The notes: generated from the sequence alone by a model not told the origin. A stretch of 64,000 nucleotides of DNA from Actinokineospora terrae (GCF_900111175.1 NZ_FOGI01000004.1:124001-188000); one strand, 5' to 3'. Positions 25,932 through 37,300 are shown, counted from the first letter of the stretch. Translations and numbers: made by a program.

Positions 25932-27833
25932 CTACTCAGCCTTCCTTGGTGTGAGTGCGTCCTTCACGCGGCGGCTCAGCCACAGCACCGGCCAGGCCAC
26001 CGCCAGACCGACCCCGAGCGGGACCCCCTGCTGCCAGCCCGTGGCGGACAGCTGCGGGCCTGCCTGCGGGTTGTGGTCGCCGATCCCGCGCCAGCGCGAC
26101 GGCGGGAGCACGATGTAGCGGGCCTTGCCGATGACCTTGCCCAGCGGCACCACCCCGCGCACGCCGCCCCCACCCTGGAACCGCGAGTCGCTGGAGTTGT
26201 TCCGGTTGTCGCCCATCACCCACAGCGTGCCCTCGGGCACGGTAACCCGGGCGAAGTCCTTCTGCGAGTTGGGGTTGCCGTTCTCCCAGTAGATGTAGGG
26301 CTCGTCGAGCGGCTTGCCGTCCACCAGCACCCGGTTCTGCTCGTCGCAGCACTCGACGGTCTGCCCGCCCACGGCGATGACCCGCTTGACGAAGTCGCGC
26401 TCGTCCGGTGGGGCGATGCCGATGAACGACCCGGCGTAGCGGAACGCGCGGGTGAACGCGTTGCCGGTGTCCTCGGTGGCGGCGTCGTGCTCGGTCCAGG
26501 TGTTGGGGCCCTTGAACACGACGACGTCGCCGGGGGTCGGGTCGCGGAAGACGTAGACGACCTTGTCGACGAACACGCGGTCGCCGCTGCACCCGGGGCA
26601 CCCGTGCAGCGTCTGCTCCATCGACCCGGACGGGATCGAGTAGACGCGGCCGATGAAGTGCTGGATCAGGAAGGTCAGCAGCAACGCGACGCCGACCAGG
26701 GTCAGGATCTCGCGCCACAGCGGCTGCCTACGCGGCGGACGGCGGTGACGGCCCCCCTTGGGGCGCTCGTCGGTCTTCACCCGCCTGCGCCTGGAGCCCT
26801 TGACCGGGATCTCTTGCGCGCGAGCACGTACACGCGGGATGAGCGCGGTCAGGTCGACATCGGGTACGTCTGCCGCGGGCTTGGCCTTGGCGGCTTCCTC
26901 GGCCTCTTCGACTTCCCAGTCCGGCGGCTCCACCAGCTCCGAGATCTGCACGGACGGCCCGACAGGCGCCTTGGTGCGCGGAGGCGGCGTGGGCACTACC
27001 GCGGGAAGGGAGGGCAAATCGGACCGCGACGGCATCTCCGGACGCGGCTGGGGGGTCACCGGGGGCATGTCGTGCCGAGAGGACTGACCGGCGACAGGTA
27101 GGTCTGACCGTGACTGTGAGTCCGGTCGACGCTGGGGGCCGACGACGGGGAGATCCGACCTTGAGCCACCGGGCAGGCGGGGCGGGGGCGGATCTGTCCG
27201 CGTGGGCGAGTGGGTGGGCCGCGAAACCGGGATCGTCTCGTCGGTGTCGTCGATCGGCACCATCCCCGAATGATGCTCGCCCGGGCCGCGCGGCACATCA
27301 CCAACACGGGGTGGCGGCTGGCTGCCGCCCGGACGGGTGTACCCCGGGGCGCGGTGCTCGGCGGCCGGGGCCTCCGGGACCCACGGCGGGGGCTCCTCGG
27401 CCAGCGGGGCGCCGAACCAGAACTCCGGGTCGGCCGGGGCCACCTCGGGCAGCGCCGGGACCTCGGGGACCGGCGGCTTGCGCCGGATCGGCTCGGTGCG
27501 GTTGTCCCGGGGAACCGGCTTGCCGTTCACCCGGGACCCGTTGACCGGCGTCCCGTTGACCTTCGCGGGCTTGCCAGGTGCCTGACCGCCCGGTGCCTGC
27601 TTGGCCGCGGGAGAGGTGACGGGCGTGCCGTTCACCAGCGGCGCGTTGGCGGGGGCGCCGTTGACCCGGTGCCCGTTCACCCCGCGCTTGCTGATCGGCT
27701 CCGTGTGCTGGATGCCCTGGTCAGGCTCAGGGGGGCGCACCGGCTCACGGGTACGGTCGACCGCCTCCCGACGGGAGTGCTCCGACTCTGCCACGGCGTC
27801 CGGTGGCACACGGTGAGGAGGGCGGTCGACCAC
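25932..27833 (-). CDS. lepB: Signal peptidase I, copy 3, with a ~370-residue repetitive cytoplasmic tail
   Basis: The 633-residue protein has a normal signal peptidase core only from residue about 370: a membrane helix (374-396), catalytic Ser404 in PSGSM, catalytic Lys483 in VKRVIAVGG and the MGDNRNNSSDSR box. The first 370 residues are disordered and Pro/Arg/Ser-rich, with two repeat blocks: VNG-x(1-3)-PVNG units (residues 51-106) and RSDLP units (225-276). An acidic segment (about 305-320) and a basic cluster (346-370) precede the helix. It is the first-transcribed of the three copies. The start (GTG 27833) is uncertain because no clear ribosome site is visible. Confidence 0.88.
   Translation of the reverse strand: MVDRPPHRVPPDAVAESEHSRREAVDRTREPVRPPEPDQGIQHTEPISKRGVNGHRVNGAPANAPLVNGTPVTSPAAKQAPGGQAPGKPAKVNGTPVNGSRVNGKPVPRDNRTEPIRRKPPVPEVPALPEVAPADPEFWFGAPLAEEPPPWVPEAPAAEHRAPGYTRPGGSQPPPRVGDVPRGPGEHHSGMVPIDDTDETIPVSRPTHSPTRTDPPPPRLPGGSRSDLPVVGPQRRPDSQSRSDLPVAGQSSRHDMPPVTPQPRPEMPSRSDLPSLPAVVPTPPPRTKAPVGPSVQISELVEPPDWEVEEAEEAAKAKPAADVPDVDLTALIPRVRARAQEIPVKGSRRRRVKTDERPKGGRHRRPPRRQPLWREILTLVGVALLLTFLIQHFIGRVYSIPSGSMEQTLHGCPGCSGDRVFVDKVVYVFRDPTPGDVVVFKGPNTWTEHDAATEDTGNAFTRAFRYAGSFIGIAPPDERDFVKRVIAVGGQTVECCDEQNRVLVDGKPLDEPYIYWENGNPNSQKDFARVTVPEGTLWVMGDNRNNSSDSRFQGGGGVRGVVPLGKVIGKARYIVLPPSRWRGIGDHNPQAGPQLSATGWQQGVPLGVGLAVAWPVLWLSRRVKDALTPRKAE
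27006..27161 (-). repeat. RSDLP repeat block in the signal peptidase tail
   Basis: Three RSDLP-containing units of about 15-30 residues (codons for residues 225-276 of copy 3) with intervening P-Q-x-R-P motifs. It is an internal coding repeat, inferred to be disordered. Confidence 0.6.
27516..27683 (-). repeat. VNG repeat block in the signal peptidase tail
   Basis: Codons for residues 51-106 of copy 3 encode six VNG tripeptides, mostly as RVNG, KVNG or PVNG, spaced 4-20 residues apart. This short-period coding repeat is not seen in the other two copies. Confidence 0.65.
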
Positions 27834-27869
27834 GCAGTCGAGCGTACGTGAGCGGGTGTGCTGACCGCG

Positions 27870-28229
27870 TCAGGAAGCGGTCTGCGGCTCCCGCTTCTCC
27901 TTGATCTTGGCGGCCTTGCCGCGCAGCTCACGCAGGTAGTACAGCTTCGCGCGGCGAACGTCACCTCGGCGGGCGACCTCGATCTCGGCGATGTTGGGGG
28001 TGTGCACCGGGAAGGTGCGCTCGACCCCGACACCGAAGGAGACCTTGCGGACGGTGAAGGTCTCGCGGATCCCGCCACCCTGACGACGGATGACGACGCC
28101 CTGGAAGACCTGGACGCGCGAGCGAGAACCCTCGATGACGCGAACGTGGACCTTCAGCGTGTCACCCGGGCGGAAGTCCGGGATGTCGGAACGCAGCGAC
28201 TTGGCGTCCAGGGCATCCAGGGTGTTCAT
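27870..28229 (-). CDS. rplS: 50S ribosomal protein L19
   Basis: The 119-residue protein has the L19 motifs [34 protein letters not shown] and [18 protein letters not shown], then an [15 protein letters not shown]-terminus. The ATG at 28229 gives the standard length. It lies between trmD and the signal peptidase genes as in other actinobacteria. About 125 bases separate it from trmD and probably hold its own promoter. Confidence 0.97.
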   Translation of the reverse strand: MNTLDALDAKSLRSDIPDFRPGDTLKVHVRVIEGSRSRVQVFQGVVIRRQGGGIRETFTVRKVSFGVGVERTFPVHTPNIAEIEVARRGDVRRAKLYYLRELRGKAAKIKEKREPQTAS

Positions 28230-28353
28230 CGGTAGTCCGTCCTCGTCTTCGTCACGATGCTCGTACGTCCCGGCCAGGGCGGCATCGTGCCGATCTACCT
28301 GGCTCGGGTGGGCTTGTGAGCCGCGCCGGGGGCGCGTCAACCCGGAAAGTATG

Positions 28354-29124
28354 TCAGACGGGGTCGCCGGACCCGAAATCGGCCCCCGCACGCAGGGTGT
28401 CGAGGAGTGCCCGATCGTGTTTGTCCAGGCTGCCGGGGGGCAGCGCGGCGAGCAGGTCGGGCCTGCGCTCGACGGTCCGCTCCAGCGACCGGTCGCGCCG
28501 CCACCTGGCGATCGCGGCGTGGTTGCCCGAGCGCAGCACGTCCGGCACGGCGCGGTCGCGCCACACCTCGGGCCGGGTGTAGCTGGGCCCTTCGAGCAGG
28601 CCGTCGGAGAAGGAGTCCTGCTGCGCGGAGACCGGGTTGCCCAGCACGCCGGGCAGCAGCCTGGCCACCGCTTCGACGATGACCATGACCGCGACCTCGC
28701 CGCCGACGAGCACGTAGTCGCCGAGGGAGACCTCGTCGACGCGCATCCTGGTGGCGGCGTCGTCGACGACCCGCTGGTCGATGCCCTCGTAGCGGCCGCA
28801 GGCGAACACCAGGTGCTCCTCGGCGGCGTACTCGTGCGCCATGGCCTGGGTGAACGGCCGTCCCGCGGGCGTGGGGACGATCAGGCGCGGCGTGGAGCCC
28901 GCGGCGACCTCGTCGAGCGCCTCGCCCCAGACCTGGGGCTTCATGACCATGCCGGGGCCGCCGCCGTACGGGCTGTCGTCGACCGCCTTGTGCACGTCGT
29001 AGGTCCACTTGCGCAGGTCGTGGACGCCGATGCTGATCAGCCCGCGGTCGATGGCGCGCCCGAGCAGCGCCGCGCGCAGCGGCTCCAGGTACTCGGGGAA
29101 GATCGTGACGACGTCGACGCGCAC
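28354..29124 (-). CDS. trmD: tRNA (guanine-N1-)-methyltransferase TrmD
   Basis: TrmD makes m1G37 in tRNAs reading CNN codons and prevents frameshifting. The 256-residue SPOUT-fold protein starts [16 protein letters not shown] and has the knot motifs [28 protein letters not shown] and the YTRPEVW segment. The GTG start at 29124 overlaps the rimM stop by one base. Confidence 0.96.
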   Translation of the reverse strand: MRVDVVTIFPEYLEPLRAALLGRAIDRGLISIGVHDLRKWTYDVHKAVDDSPYGGGPGMVMKPQVWGEALDEVAAGSTPRLIVPTPAGRPFTQAMAHEYAAEEHLVFACGRYEGIDQRVVDDAATRMRVDEVSLGDYVLVGGEVAVMVIVEAVARLLPGVLGNPVSAQQDSFSDGLLEGPSYTRPEVWRDRAVPDVLRSGNHAAIARWRRDRSLERTVERRPDLLAALPPGSLDKHDRALLDTLRAGADFGSGDPV

Positions 29125-29645
29125 TACTCGATCAGGCCTTCCGGCGGGTCGAGCACGACCCGGCCGCCCGCGATGTCGACGGTCGGCACGATCTCGCGCA
29201 CGAACGGGACCAGGACCTCGTCGCTGTCGCGGTCGATGACCAGGGTCTCGCCGCCCGCGCCGTGGCTGATCTCGCGGACGACCCCGACGACGGTGCCGTC
29301 GAGCAGCTCGGCGGTGAGGCCCTCGAGCTGGTGGTCGTAGAACTCGTCCGGGTCGTCGATGGGCGGCAGGTCGGCCGTGGAGGCCAGCAACAGCGCGCCC
29401 CGCATCGCCTCGGCGGCGTCGCGGTCGGGGACCTCGGTGAAGCGGACGAGCAGCCGCCCGGCGTGCTGCCGGGCGGCTGACACCGTCAGCTGGTGGTGCG
29501 TGCCGTCGCGCAGCCGCGCGGTCACGGTCGCCTCGAGGGCGAACCGCAGCCGCGGGGTGTCCGTGCGCACGTCCACGGCGAGCTCGCCGAGGATGCCGTG
29601 CGCCTTGGCCACCCGGCCGACGACGACGAGGTCGGGCTTGTCCAT
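29124..29645 (-). CDS. rimM: 16S rRNA processing protein RimM
   Basis: RimM helps mature the 30S subunit head. The 173-residue protein has the N-terminal beta-barrel with [17 protein letters not shown] and the PRC-barrel C-terminal half with [10 protein letters not shown] and [10 protein letters not shown]. The start at ATG 29645 places it 11 bases after the KH-domain gene. It overlaps trmD at its stop. Confidence 0.94.
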   Translation of the reverse strand: MDKPDLVVVGRVAKAHGILGELAVDVRTDTPRLRFALEATVTARLRDGTHHQLTVSAARQHAGRLLVRFTEVPDRDAAEAMRGALLLASTADLPPIDDPDEFYDHQLEGLTAELLDGTVVGVVREISHGAGGETLVIDRDSDEVLVPFVREIVPTVDIAGGRVVLDPPEGLIE

Positions 29646-29656
29646 GGTCGACACCG

Positions 29657-29896
29657 TCAGTGGTCGGTGTCCACCACGTCCACCCGGATCCCGCGACCGC
29701 CGACCCCGGCCATCACGGTCCGCAGGGCGGTCGCGGTGCGGCCGCCCCGGCCGATCACCTTGCCAAGGTCCTCGGGGTTGACGTGCACCTCGAGGGTGCG
29801 GCCGCGCCGGGTGGTGACCAGCTCGACCTGCACGTCGTCCGGGTTGTCGACGATGCCGCGCACCAGGTGCTCGAGGGCGTCCGCGAGGGCACTCAC
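29657..29896 (-). CDS. khpA: KH-domain RNA-binding protein
   Basis: The 79-residue protein is a single type II KH domain with the [11 protein letters not shown] loop (GxxG motif) and the N-terminal [19 protein letters not shown]. KhpA proteins bind RNA widely. It overlaps the rpsP stop by 4 bases and precedes rimM, the conserved rpsP-khpA-rimM-trmD order. Confidence 0.93.
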   Translation of the reverse strand: MSALADALEHLVRGIVDNPDDVQVELVTTRRGRTLEVHVNPEDLGKVIGRGGRTATALRTVMAGVGGRGIRVDVVDTDH

Positions 29897-30333
29897 TCGG
29901 CCGCGGCCTCCGCCTCGGCGGGGGTGTCCTCGGCGGCCTTGCGCGGCGCGGACTTCTTCTTCGGGGTCGTCGCCTCGGTGCCCGGGTCGTCGCCCGCGGC
30001 CTTGAGCGCGGCCTCGAACAGCTCCTGCTTGCTCGGCTTCGGCTCCTTGACCCGCAGGGTGCCCTCGGTGCCCGGCAGGCCCTTGAACTTCTGCCAGTCA
30101 CCGGTGACCTCGAGCAGGTGCTTCACCGGGTCGGTCGGCGTGGCGCCGACACCGAGCCAGTACTGGGCCCGCTCGGAGTCGACCTCGATGAGGCTCGGCT
30201 CCTCCTTGGGGCTGTACCGGCCGATCGTCTCGATCGCCTTGCCGTCGCGGCGGGTACGGGCGTCGGAGACGATGATGCGGTAGTACGGCGCGCGGATCTT
30301 TCCGAGGCGCTGCAGCTTGATCTTGACGGCCAC
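29893..30333 (-). CDS. rpsP: 30S ribosomal protein S16 with acidic C-terminal extension
   Basis: Residues 1-85 are S16 ([35 protein letters not shown]). The remaining 60 residues are an Ala/Glu/Lys/Pro-rich tail of a kind common in high-GC actinobacteria. It is first in the rpsP-khpA-rimM-trmD operon; the 175 bases upstream hold no gene and should contain its promoter. Confidence 0.96.
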   Translation of the reverse strand: MAVKIKLQRLGKIRAPYYRIIVSDARTRRDGKAIETIGRYSPKEEPSLIEVDSERAQYWLGVGATPTDPVKHLLEVTGDWQKFKGLPGTEGTLRVKEPKPSKQELFEAALKAAGDDPGTEATTPKKKSAPRKAAEDTPAEAEAAAE

Positions 30334-30508
30334 GGGTAGGGGTGCTCCTCAAAGCTCTCGTAATGCGGTGCCGGGCGCGGCGGTCCCGTGTGGGGCTCGG
30401 GAACGCGCCCGAAGGTTTCGGGTGTCACGGCACGGTGAGAGGGTCCGGCCACGACGGACAGCCGCCAATTCTGCCAGACGGGGTGCCGGAACGAGAACTC
30501 GCGGGGGT

Positions 30509-31258
30509 CTAGGGCGTGAACGGGGCGAGTGTGACGCCCGCTTCCGCCAGGGCCTGGCGGACCGCGCGCGCGTGGTGGACAGCGCCAGGGGTGTCCCCGT
30601 GCAGGCACAGCGACCGCGCCGGTAGGGCCAACACCGTGCCGTCGACCGCCACGATCTCCCCGGTCTGTGCAAGGCGGACAGCGCGTTCGACGACAGCGGC
30701 GGTGTCAGTGAGCAGCGCCTCTGGGGTGCCGCGCGGGACGAGAGTCCCTTCGGGGGTGTAGCCCCGGTCGGCGAAGGCTTCCTCAACGCCCGAGGATCCC
30801 GCGGCGGCAAGTAGGCGTGACCCTGGCAGGCCGAGCACCGGTAGGTCCCCGAAGGCGCGGACGCCCGCGACGACGGCCTTGGCCTGGGCGTCGTGGTGCA
30901 CGGTGGCGTTGTAGAGGGCGCCGTGCGGTTTGACGTAAGAGACACGGGTACCTGCGGCTCGGGCGAACGCCTCTAGAGCCCCGATCTGGTAGAGCACCTC
31001 GTCGGCGAGGCGGTCGGGTTCGACGTCGATGAAGCGGCGGCCGAACCCGGCGAGGTCACGGTAGGACACCTGGGCGCCGACCGCCACTCCCCTGGCCGCC
31101 GCGGCGACGCAGACCGCGCGCATGGTCGGGGCGTCCCCCGCGTGGAACCCGCAGGCGACGTTGGCGGAGGTCACCACGTCGAGCAGGGCGTCGTCGTCGC
31201 CGAGCCGCCAGACGCCGAAGCCCTCGCCGAGGTCGCTGTTGAGGTCGAGCGCGCTCAC
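30509..31258 (-). CDS. pxpA: 5-oxoprolinase subunit A (LamB/YcsF family)
   Basis: PxpA works with PxpB and PxpC to open 5-oxoproline. The 249-residue protein has LNSDLGEGFG, NVACGFHAGDA, GAQVSYRDLAGFGRR and VKPHGALYN, the family hallmarks of the TIM-barrel metal site. The pxpB and pxpC partners are not next to it in this window. The GTG start at 31258 overlaps the protease stop as GTGA, so the two genes are translationally coupled. Confidence 0.92.
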   Translation of the reverse strand: MSALDLNSDLGEGFGVWRLGDDDALLDVVTSANVACGFHAGDAPTMRAVCVAAAARGVAVGAQVSYRDLAGFGRRFIDVEPDRLADEVLYQIGALEAFARAAGTRVSYVKPHGALYNATVHHDAQAKAVVAGVRAFGDLPVLGLPGSRLLAAAGSSGVEEAFADRGYTPEGTLVPRGTPEALLTDTAAVVERAVRLAQTGEIVAVDGTVLALPARSLCLHGDTPGAVHHARAVRQALAEAGVTLAPFTP

Positions 31259-32031
31259 GAGTGCATCACGCCGAGGCTGATCAGCAGGACCGCGAGCGCC
31301 GGGGTGAAGTTGTTGACCTGGTGGGCGACGATGCTGGCGCCGAGGCGGCCGCTGCAGAGCCTGGCCAGCCCGATCGGCACGCCGATGACCAGCAGCAGCG
31401 AGGTGCGCAGCGGCTCCAGGTGGCTGACCGCGAAGATGGCCGTGGTCAGCGCGAACACCGCCCAGCGGCCCCATTGCAGGCGTTCGAGCGCGCCCCACAG
31501 CAGACCGCGGTAGATGATCTCCTCGAACAGCGGGCCGACCAGCCAGACATAGAGGAACAGGGTGATCGCGGCGGCGACCGGCATGGTCTGGTTGTCGACC
31601 AGCCTGCCCAGCGACGAGGTGGCGTCCTGCTCGCCGACGACGCGGGTCCAGATCGCGGCGGCGACGGTGGTGCACACCAGCCCGATGAGGCCGAACTTCA
31701 GGCCGACGCGCAGGTCGTCGCGGTTGTAGGACCAGCGCAGGTCGATCTTGGGGCCGTTGCCGCGGATCCGGGTGACCAGCAGCGTCGCCAGGGTCGCCAG
31801 CGCGGTGGGGACCATGGTGCCGACCAGGATCACCGCGATCGAGTCGGTGGAGTCCGGGCCCGCCAGGCCGATGAGCGCGTTGATGACCACGGCGGAGAGC
31901 ACGAACACGGCGAAGACGAACAAGAAAGCGCCGAAGCCCCACTTGTGGTCGCGGCCGGGGTCGGTAGCGGGTTCAGGTGGTGACTCCGCCGCTGTCGCGG
32001 CGGTGGGGTCACCGGGCGGAGGTGGTGCCAT
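31255..32031 (-). CDS. CPBP-family intramembrane metalloprotease
   Basis: The 258-residue protein has a hydrophilic N-terminus (about 30 residues), roughly seven membrane helices and the Abi/CPBP motifs: FEEIIYRG (motif 1), FAVSHLEP (motif 2 His) and HQVNN (motif 3 His and Asn). Such proteases resemble Rce1 CAAX proteases; substrates here are unknown. It is coupled to pxpA, but a functional link is not obvious. Confidence 0.88.
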   Translation of the reverse strand: MAPPPPGDPTAATAAESPPEPATDPGRDHKWGFGAFLFVFAVFVLSAVVINALIGLAGPDSTDSIAVILVGTMVPTALATLATLLVTRIRGNGPKIDLRWSYNRDDLRVGLKFGLIGLVCTTVAAAIWTRVVGEQDATSSLGRLVDNQTMPVAAAITLFLYVWLVGPLFEEIIYRGLLWGALERLQWGRWAVFALTTAIFAVSHLEPLRTSLLLVIGVPIGLARLCSGRLGASIVAHQVNNFTPALAVLLISLGVMHS

Positions 32032-32107
32032 CGCGTTCCCCCGTCAGTACGTCCGATTCCTGCGGTTCGCAGAGACTAGTCGGAGCGATCCGGGCCGCCA
32101 GGCCGGA

Positions 32108-33177
32108 TCACCCGACGATCCTGCCTCTCAGGATGATCCTCTTCGGGCTTCGCAGCACTTCCAGATCCTTGCGCGGGTCGGCGTCGAAGGCGAGGACATC
32201 GGCGGCGGACCCCTCGTCCAGAGCAGACCACCCCAGCCACGACCTGGCGCCCCACGAGCCCGCCGCGATGGCGTCCTCGGCGGACATCCCGGCCCGGTGC
32301 AGCGCGGCGATCTCGTCGACGACCCGGCCGTGGGCGATGCCGCCGCCCGCGTCCGTGCCCGCGTAGACGGGCACCCCGGCCTCGACCGCGGCGGCGACCA
32401 TCGCACCCGCGCGGGCGTGCAGGTCGACCATGTGGCCGGCGTAGGCGGGGTACTTCGTCGCCTTCGCCGCGATGCCGGGGAAGTTCTCGATGTTGATGAG
32501 CGTGGGCACGAGCGCGGTGCCGCGGCGGGCCATCTCGGCGATGACGTCCTCGGTGAGGCCCGTGCCGTGCTCGATGCAGTCGATACCCGCGTTGACCAGG
32601 CCGGGCAGCGCCTCTTCGCCGAAGACGTGCGCGGTGACCCTGGCGCCCGCGGCGTGGGCTACCGCGATCGCCTCGACGAGGATCTCGTCCGACCACAACG
32701 GGGCCAGGTCGCCGCGATCGCGGTCGATCCAGTCGCCGACGAGTTTGACCCAACCGTCGCCGTTCGCGGCCTGCTCGGCCACGGCCGCGGGCAACTGCTC
32801 CGGGTCACCGACATCGGCGCCCAGGTGCGGGATGTAGCGCTTAGGGCGGGAGATGTGCCTGCCCGCGCGCACGATCCTCGGTAGGTCCAGGCGCGTCTGA
32901 AGCGAACTGGTGTCGATAGGGGAACCGCAGTCCCGCAGCAGCAGCGCGCCGGAGTCGCGGTCGACCTCCGCTTGCGCGGCGGCCGTGTCCAGGTCCACCG
33001 GCCCCTCGGGGCCGATGCCGATGTGGCAGTGCGCGTCGACGAGGCCGGGCAGCAGGTAGCCCCCGTCGACGACGGTCTCCGCTCCCGGGACCGGTGTGGT
33101 CCGGACCCGGCCGTTGACGATCCACAGGTCGCGTTCGTCGTGGCCGGGGAGGACGACCCCGCGCAGGTGCAGCGCGG

Positions 33178-33181
<4 letters not shown>
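32108..33181 (-). CDS. Metal-dependent amidohydrolase
   Basis: The 357-residue protein has the amidohydrolase beta-barrel pattern: LLPGLVDAHCHIG (HxH), a WVKLVGD Lys on the barrel, VTAHVFG and CIEHGTG His ligands and a GTDAGGG catalytic Asp. This is a homologue of the mycobacterial Rv2915c type; the substrate is unknown. The GTG at 33181 overlaps the ffh stop as GTGA, as in mycobacterial gene order. Confidence 0.88.
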
Positions 33182-34716
<1,535 letters not shown>

Positions 34717-34917
34717 GGGTGCGGCACTCCAGCCTTGCGGGTCGGGTCGGTCGGCCGTGCTCGGCACGGCCACACCCCGAGGGTAGTCGGCCCGGGGGTG
34801 GTACCGCCCGGACGTCCTCGTTCTGACCATCGGGTGGCCTGTGGACAACTCCGCGCGGCCGCCGCCGAACCGGTGCTAACTTGCCGCCCGGACATCAACC
34901 GCGACTGGGGGAAAGCC

Positions 34918-36828
34918 ATGGTGGGAAAGGGAAACACGGCGGCGCGCGTGCCGGGAACGCTCGTGTCAAGACTGCTCGTCACCACCGGTGTCCTGCTCGG
35001 CGTCGCCTGCGTCGCGGTGTTCGCGGCGGTCCCGCCGGTGCCGAGATATCTGGTGCTCGCGGTGGCGATCGCGATCGGGTTCGGCGTGCTGCGCTCCGGG
35101 CGGATCGCGGCCACCGCGGGCGCCGAGGTGGCGCGCGGGGTCGGGACATCGCTCGTGCTGCTCGGCGCGTACCTGCTCGGACCGGTGCTGGTCTCCAGCG
35201 CGAAGCCCGACCAGTCCGACACGGGCGCGACGCCGCTGTCCCCGATGGTGGTCGTGGTGTTGACCTTCTTGCCCGTGCTCGCGTTCTTGCTCAACTTCGC
35301 GGCACAGGGCATGCGGGCGGCTGTTGTCGGTGTCGGGATCGTTGTCCCTACCGCGATCGTGACCGCGATGGTCGCGGCCGAGGCCAGCAGACTCGCGGTG
35401 GCGCTGACGATGCTGGTTCTGGCGCTGCTCGCGGTCGGCGTCGTGGTGCGGTCGGGGCCGGACTCGCCGTGGAGCACGGTGGGGATCACGGCAGGTGCCC
35501 TGGCCGCGACGGCGGCGGTCGGCACCGGGCTCATGCCGCTGGGGCTCATCACCGGGTCGGGACTCGGGCGTGGCGCCAACCGGCACCTGCCGCCCGGGGT
35601 GCTGATCGTGACCCTCGTGGCCGGGCTGGGGTTGGCCGCGCTGTTCGGCGTGATCGCGATGCTGCGGCGCGACGCGGCGGGCGGGCTCGTGGTGGGGTGC
35701 GCGGTCGCGGTGCCGCCGCTGGCGCTGCTCATCCGGCCGCCGCGCGGCGGGGTCGAGGTGGTGCTGGCCCTGGTGCCCGCGGCGGTCGTGGTCCTCGCGG
35801 TACTGGGGATCTTGCTGCGACCCGCGTTGGCCGCGGCGAGTTGGCTGGCGGGGTGGTTGCGCCCGGGCGGTGGGACGACGCCGGGGGCGCTGGCCGCCGT
35901 CGCGGGGACGGCGGCGGTCTCGTTCACGACCCAGGCGCTGCCGGTGCTGGGGTGGTCGTACTGGGTGCAGGGGTCGGTCACGCTCGTGGTGTGCGCGGGC
36001 GCCACGGTTCTCGCGATCCGATTACCCGGCGTGCCCGGGGCGGTGCTCGCCGGTGTCGTGCTGGTGGGGTTGGCGTTGACCAAGCCGGTCAGCCAACTGT
36101 TCCTGCTGAACGAGCGGTCGGGTCTGTCGCCGCTGAGCCTGGCGGCGGCAGTGGGGCTGGTCGTGGCGGCGGGCGCCGCGTGGGCGCTGGTGCGCGCGCA
36201 CCGGCGGCCGGGGGTGGTCGCGGCGGCGACCTACCTGCTGGTGGGGCAGGTGGCGTTCGTGCTGTGGTGGGCGCACATGCCCGCCGGGTTCGGGCCTGGC
36301 GTGCCGATCACCGGCGCGACACCGGTGCTGGTCCTGTTGGCGCCGGTGGTGCTCGCGGGGGTCGTCGGGCTCGTGCTCGTGCAGCGGGGCGCGCTCGCCC
36401 ACGGGCAGGCCGTGCTGGCGGTGGCGTTGGGGGTGATCGGGTTCAGCATGCTGGCCACGCTCGGCGGGGCCTTCGGGCGCGTCGAGTCGCGCGACGCGCT
36501 GCGCGGGTTGGCCCCGTTGACCCCCACGGACACCTGGGGCGCCTCCCGGATGATCGACGAGGAGTCCCCCTGGGCGCTCTGGGGTGCCGTCGCGGCTCTC
36601 CTGCTCGTGGTGGCGGCGGCGCTGACGACCGTGCGCAGGCCCAGCGCGGCAGTCACGGCCGGTGTGGTCCTGGCCGGGCTCTTCACCGCCGAGGTCGCAC
36701 TGGTGACCGCGTCCAGGATCGGCGGCACGGCCCTGGCCGACCTGGTGATGGGGTTCGCCATCGCCGGAACGGCCCTGGGCTCCGCGACGGTCGTCGCCAT
36801 CAGGTCCCCGCGGCGGCAGCAACCGTGA
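34918..36828 (+). CDS. Large polytopic membrane protein of unknown function
   Basis: The 636-residue protein is almost wholly hydrophobic, with roughly 16-18 predicted membrane helices, short loops and an Ala/Val/Leu/Gly composition. Conserved-looking polar loops contain LFLLNERSGLS and DTWGASRMIDEE. I do not recognise a family. The ATG at 34918 (GGGGGAAAG upstream) is good. It is flanked by divergent ffh and convergent glnD and is probably monocistronic, with hairpins downstream at 36831-36876 and 36935-36959. Confidence 0.8.
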   Translation: MVGKGNTAARVPGTLVSRLLVTTGVLLGVACVAVFAAVPPVPRYLVLAVAIAIGFGVLRSGRIAATAGAEVARGVGTSLVLLGAYLLGPVLVSSAKPDQSDTGATPLSPMVVVVLTFLPVLAFLLNFAAQGMRAAVVGVGIVVPTAIVTAMVAAEASRLAVALTMLVLALLAVGVVVRSGPDSPWSTVGITAGALAATAAVGTGLMPLGLITGSGLGRGANRHLPPGVLIVTLVAGLGLAALFGVIAMLRRDAAGGLVVGCAVAVPPLALLIRPPRGGVEVVLALVPAAVVVLAVLGILLRPALAAASWLAGWLRPGGGTTPGALAAVAGTAAVSFTTQALPVLGWSYWVQGSVTLVVCAGATVLAIRLPGVPGAVLAGVVLVGLALTKPVSQLFLLNERSGLSPLSLAAAVGLVVAAGAAWALVRAHRRPGVVAAATYLLVGQVAFVLWWAHMPAGFGPGVPITGATPVLVLLAPVVLAGVVGLVLVQRGALAHGQAVLAVALGVIGFSMLATLGGAFGRVESRDALRGLAPLTPTDTWGASRMIDEESPWALWGAVAALLLVVAAALTTVRRPSAAVTAGVVLAGLFTAEVALVTASRIGGTALADLVMGFAIAGTALGSATVVAIRSPRRQQP

Positions 36829-36830
36829 GA

Positions 36831-36876
36831 CCCCCGGGAATGAGGCCCGACCCCTCGAACGGGCCCCACCCGGGGG
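36831..36876 (+). terminator. Two-tier stem-loop after the polytopic protein gene
   Basis: An outer 8-base stem (36831-36838 with 36869-36876) encloses an inner 6-base stem (36844-36849 with 36860-36865), three bases after the stop codon. A further 8-base stem lies at 36935-36942/36952-36959. They are likely transcription terminators. Confidence 0.55.
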
Positions 36877-37080
36877 CTGCCGCACCGAGTGGGGGTGGGT
36901 GGACGCCCTCCCCGGCATCAACCCCGACGGCGTGACCCGTCGTGCTCGGCGCGACGGGTGAAGTCTCGCGGGCGCGGGCGGTTCCGGCACAGCGTGAGGG
37001 CACCCGGGTGAGGGTGGGTAGGACTACTCAGCCGCCCCTGGGCAGGTCAGCAGCGCCGAAGCGCGGCGGTCGCACGACAG

Positions 37081-37300
37081 CGGATCAACGAACAGCGGCG
37101 ACGAGAAACCGCCGGGTCGAGAACCAGCGGGCTGGAGGAACAGCCGGGTCAAGGAACGGCGGGATCGAGAACCACCGGTTCCAGGAACGGCCGGAGTCGA
37201 GGACAGGGGTTGGAGAACTACGGACTGGAGAAACAGCAGGGTCGAGGACAGCGGGATCGAGAACCAGCCGGGTCCAGGAACCAGCGGAGTCGAGGAGGTG
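37081..37300. repeat. Degenerate short tandem repeat array between convergent genes
   Basis: About 13-14 imperfect copies of a 14-17 base unit (consensus near GGGTCGAGGAACAGCC) fill 37081-37300, between the polytopic protein gene and the glnD stop. Unit lengths vary and are not multiples of three, so it is not a coding repeat. The stretch 36960-37080 before it holds nothing I recognise. The role is unknown; see findings. Confidence 0.75.

Noticed and set aside
24074..27833. Assembly-error duplication of lepB
   Set aside because: The three copies differ in tails, linkers and many core residues, and all keep distinct starts, so they are real paralogues.
37081..37300. CRISPR-like array
   Set aside because: Units are contiguous, 14-17 bases, imperfect and without spacers; no cas genes are nearby.
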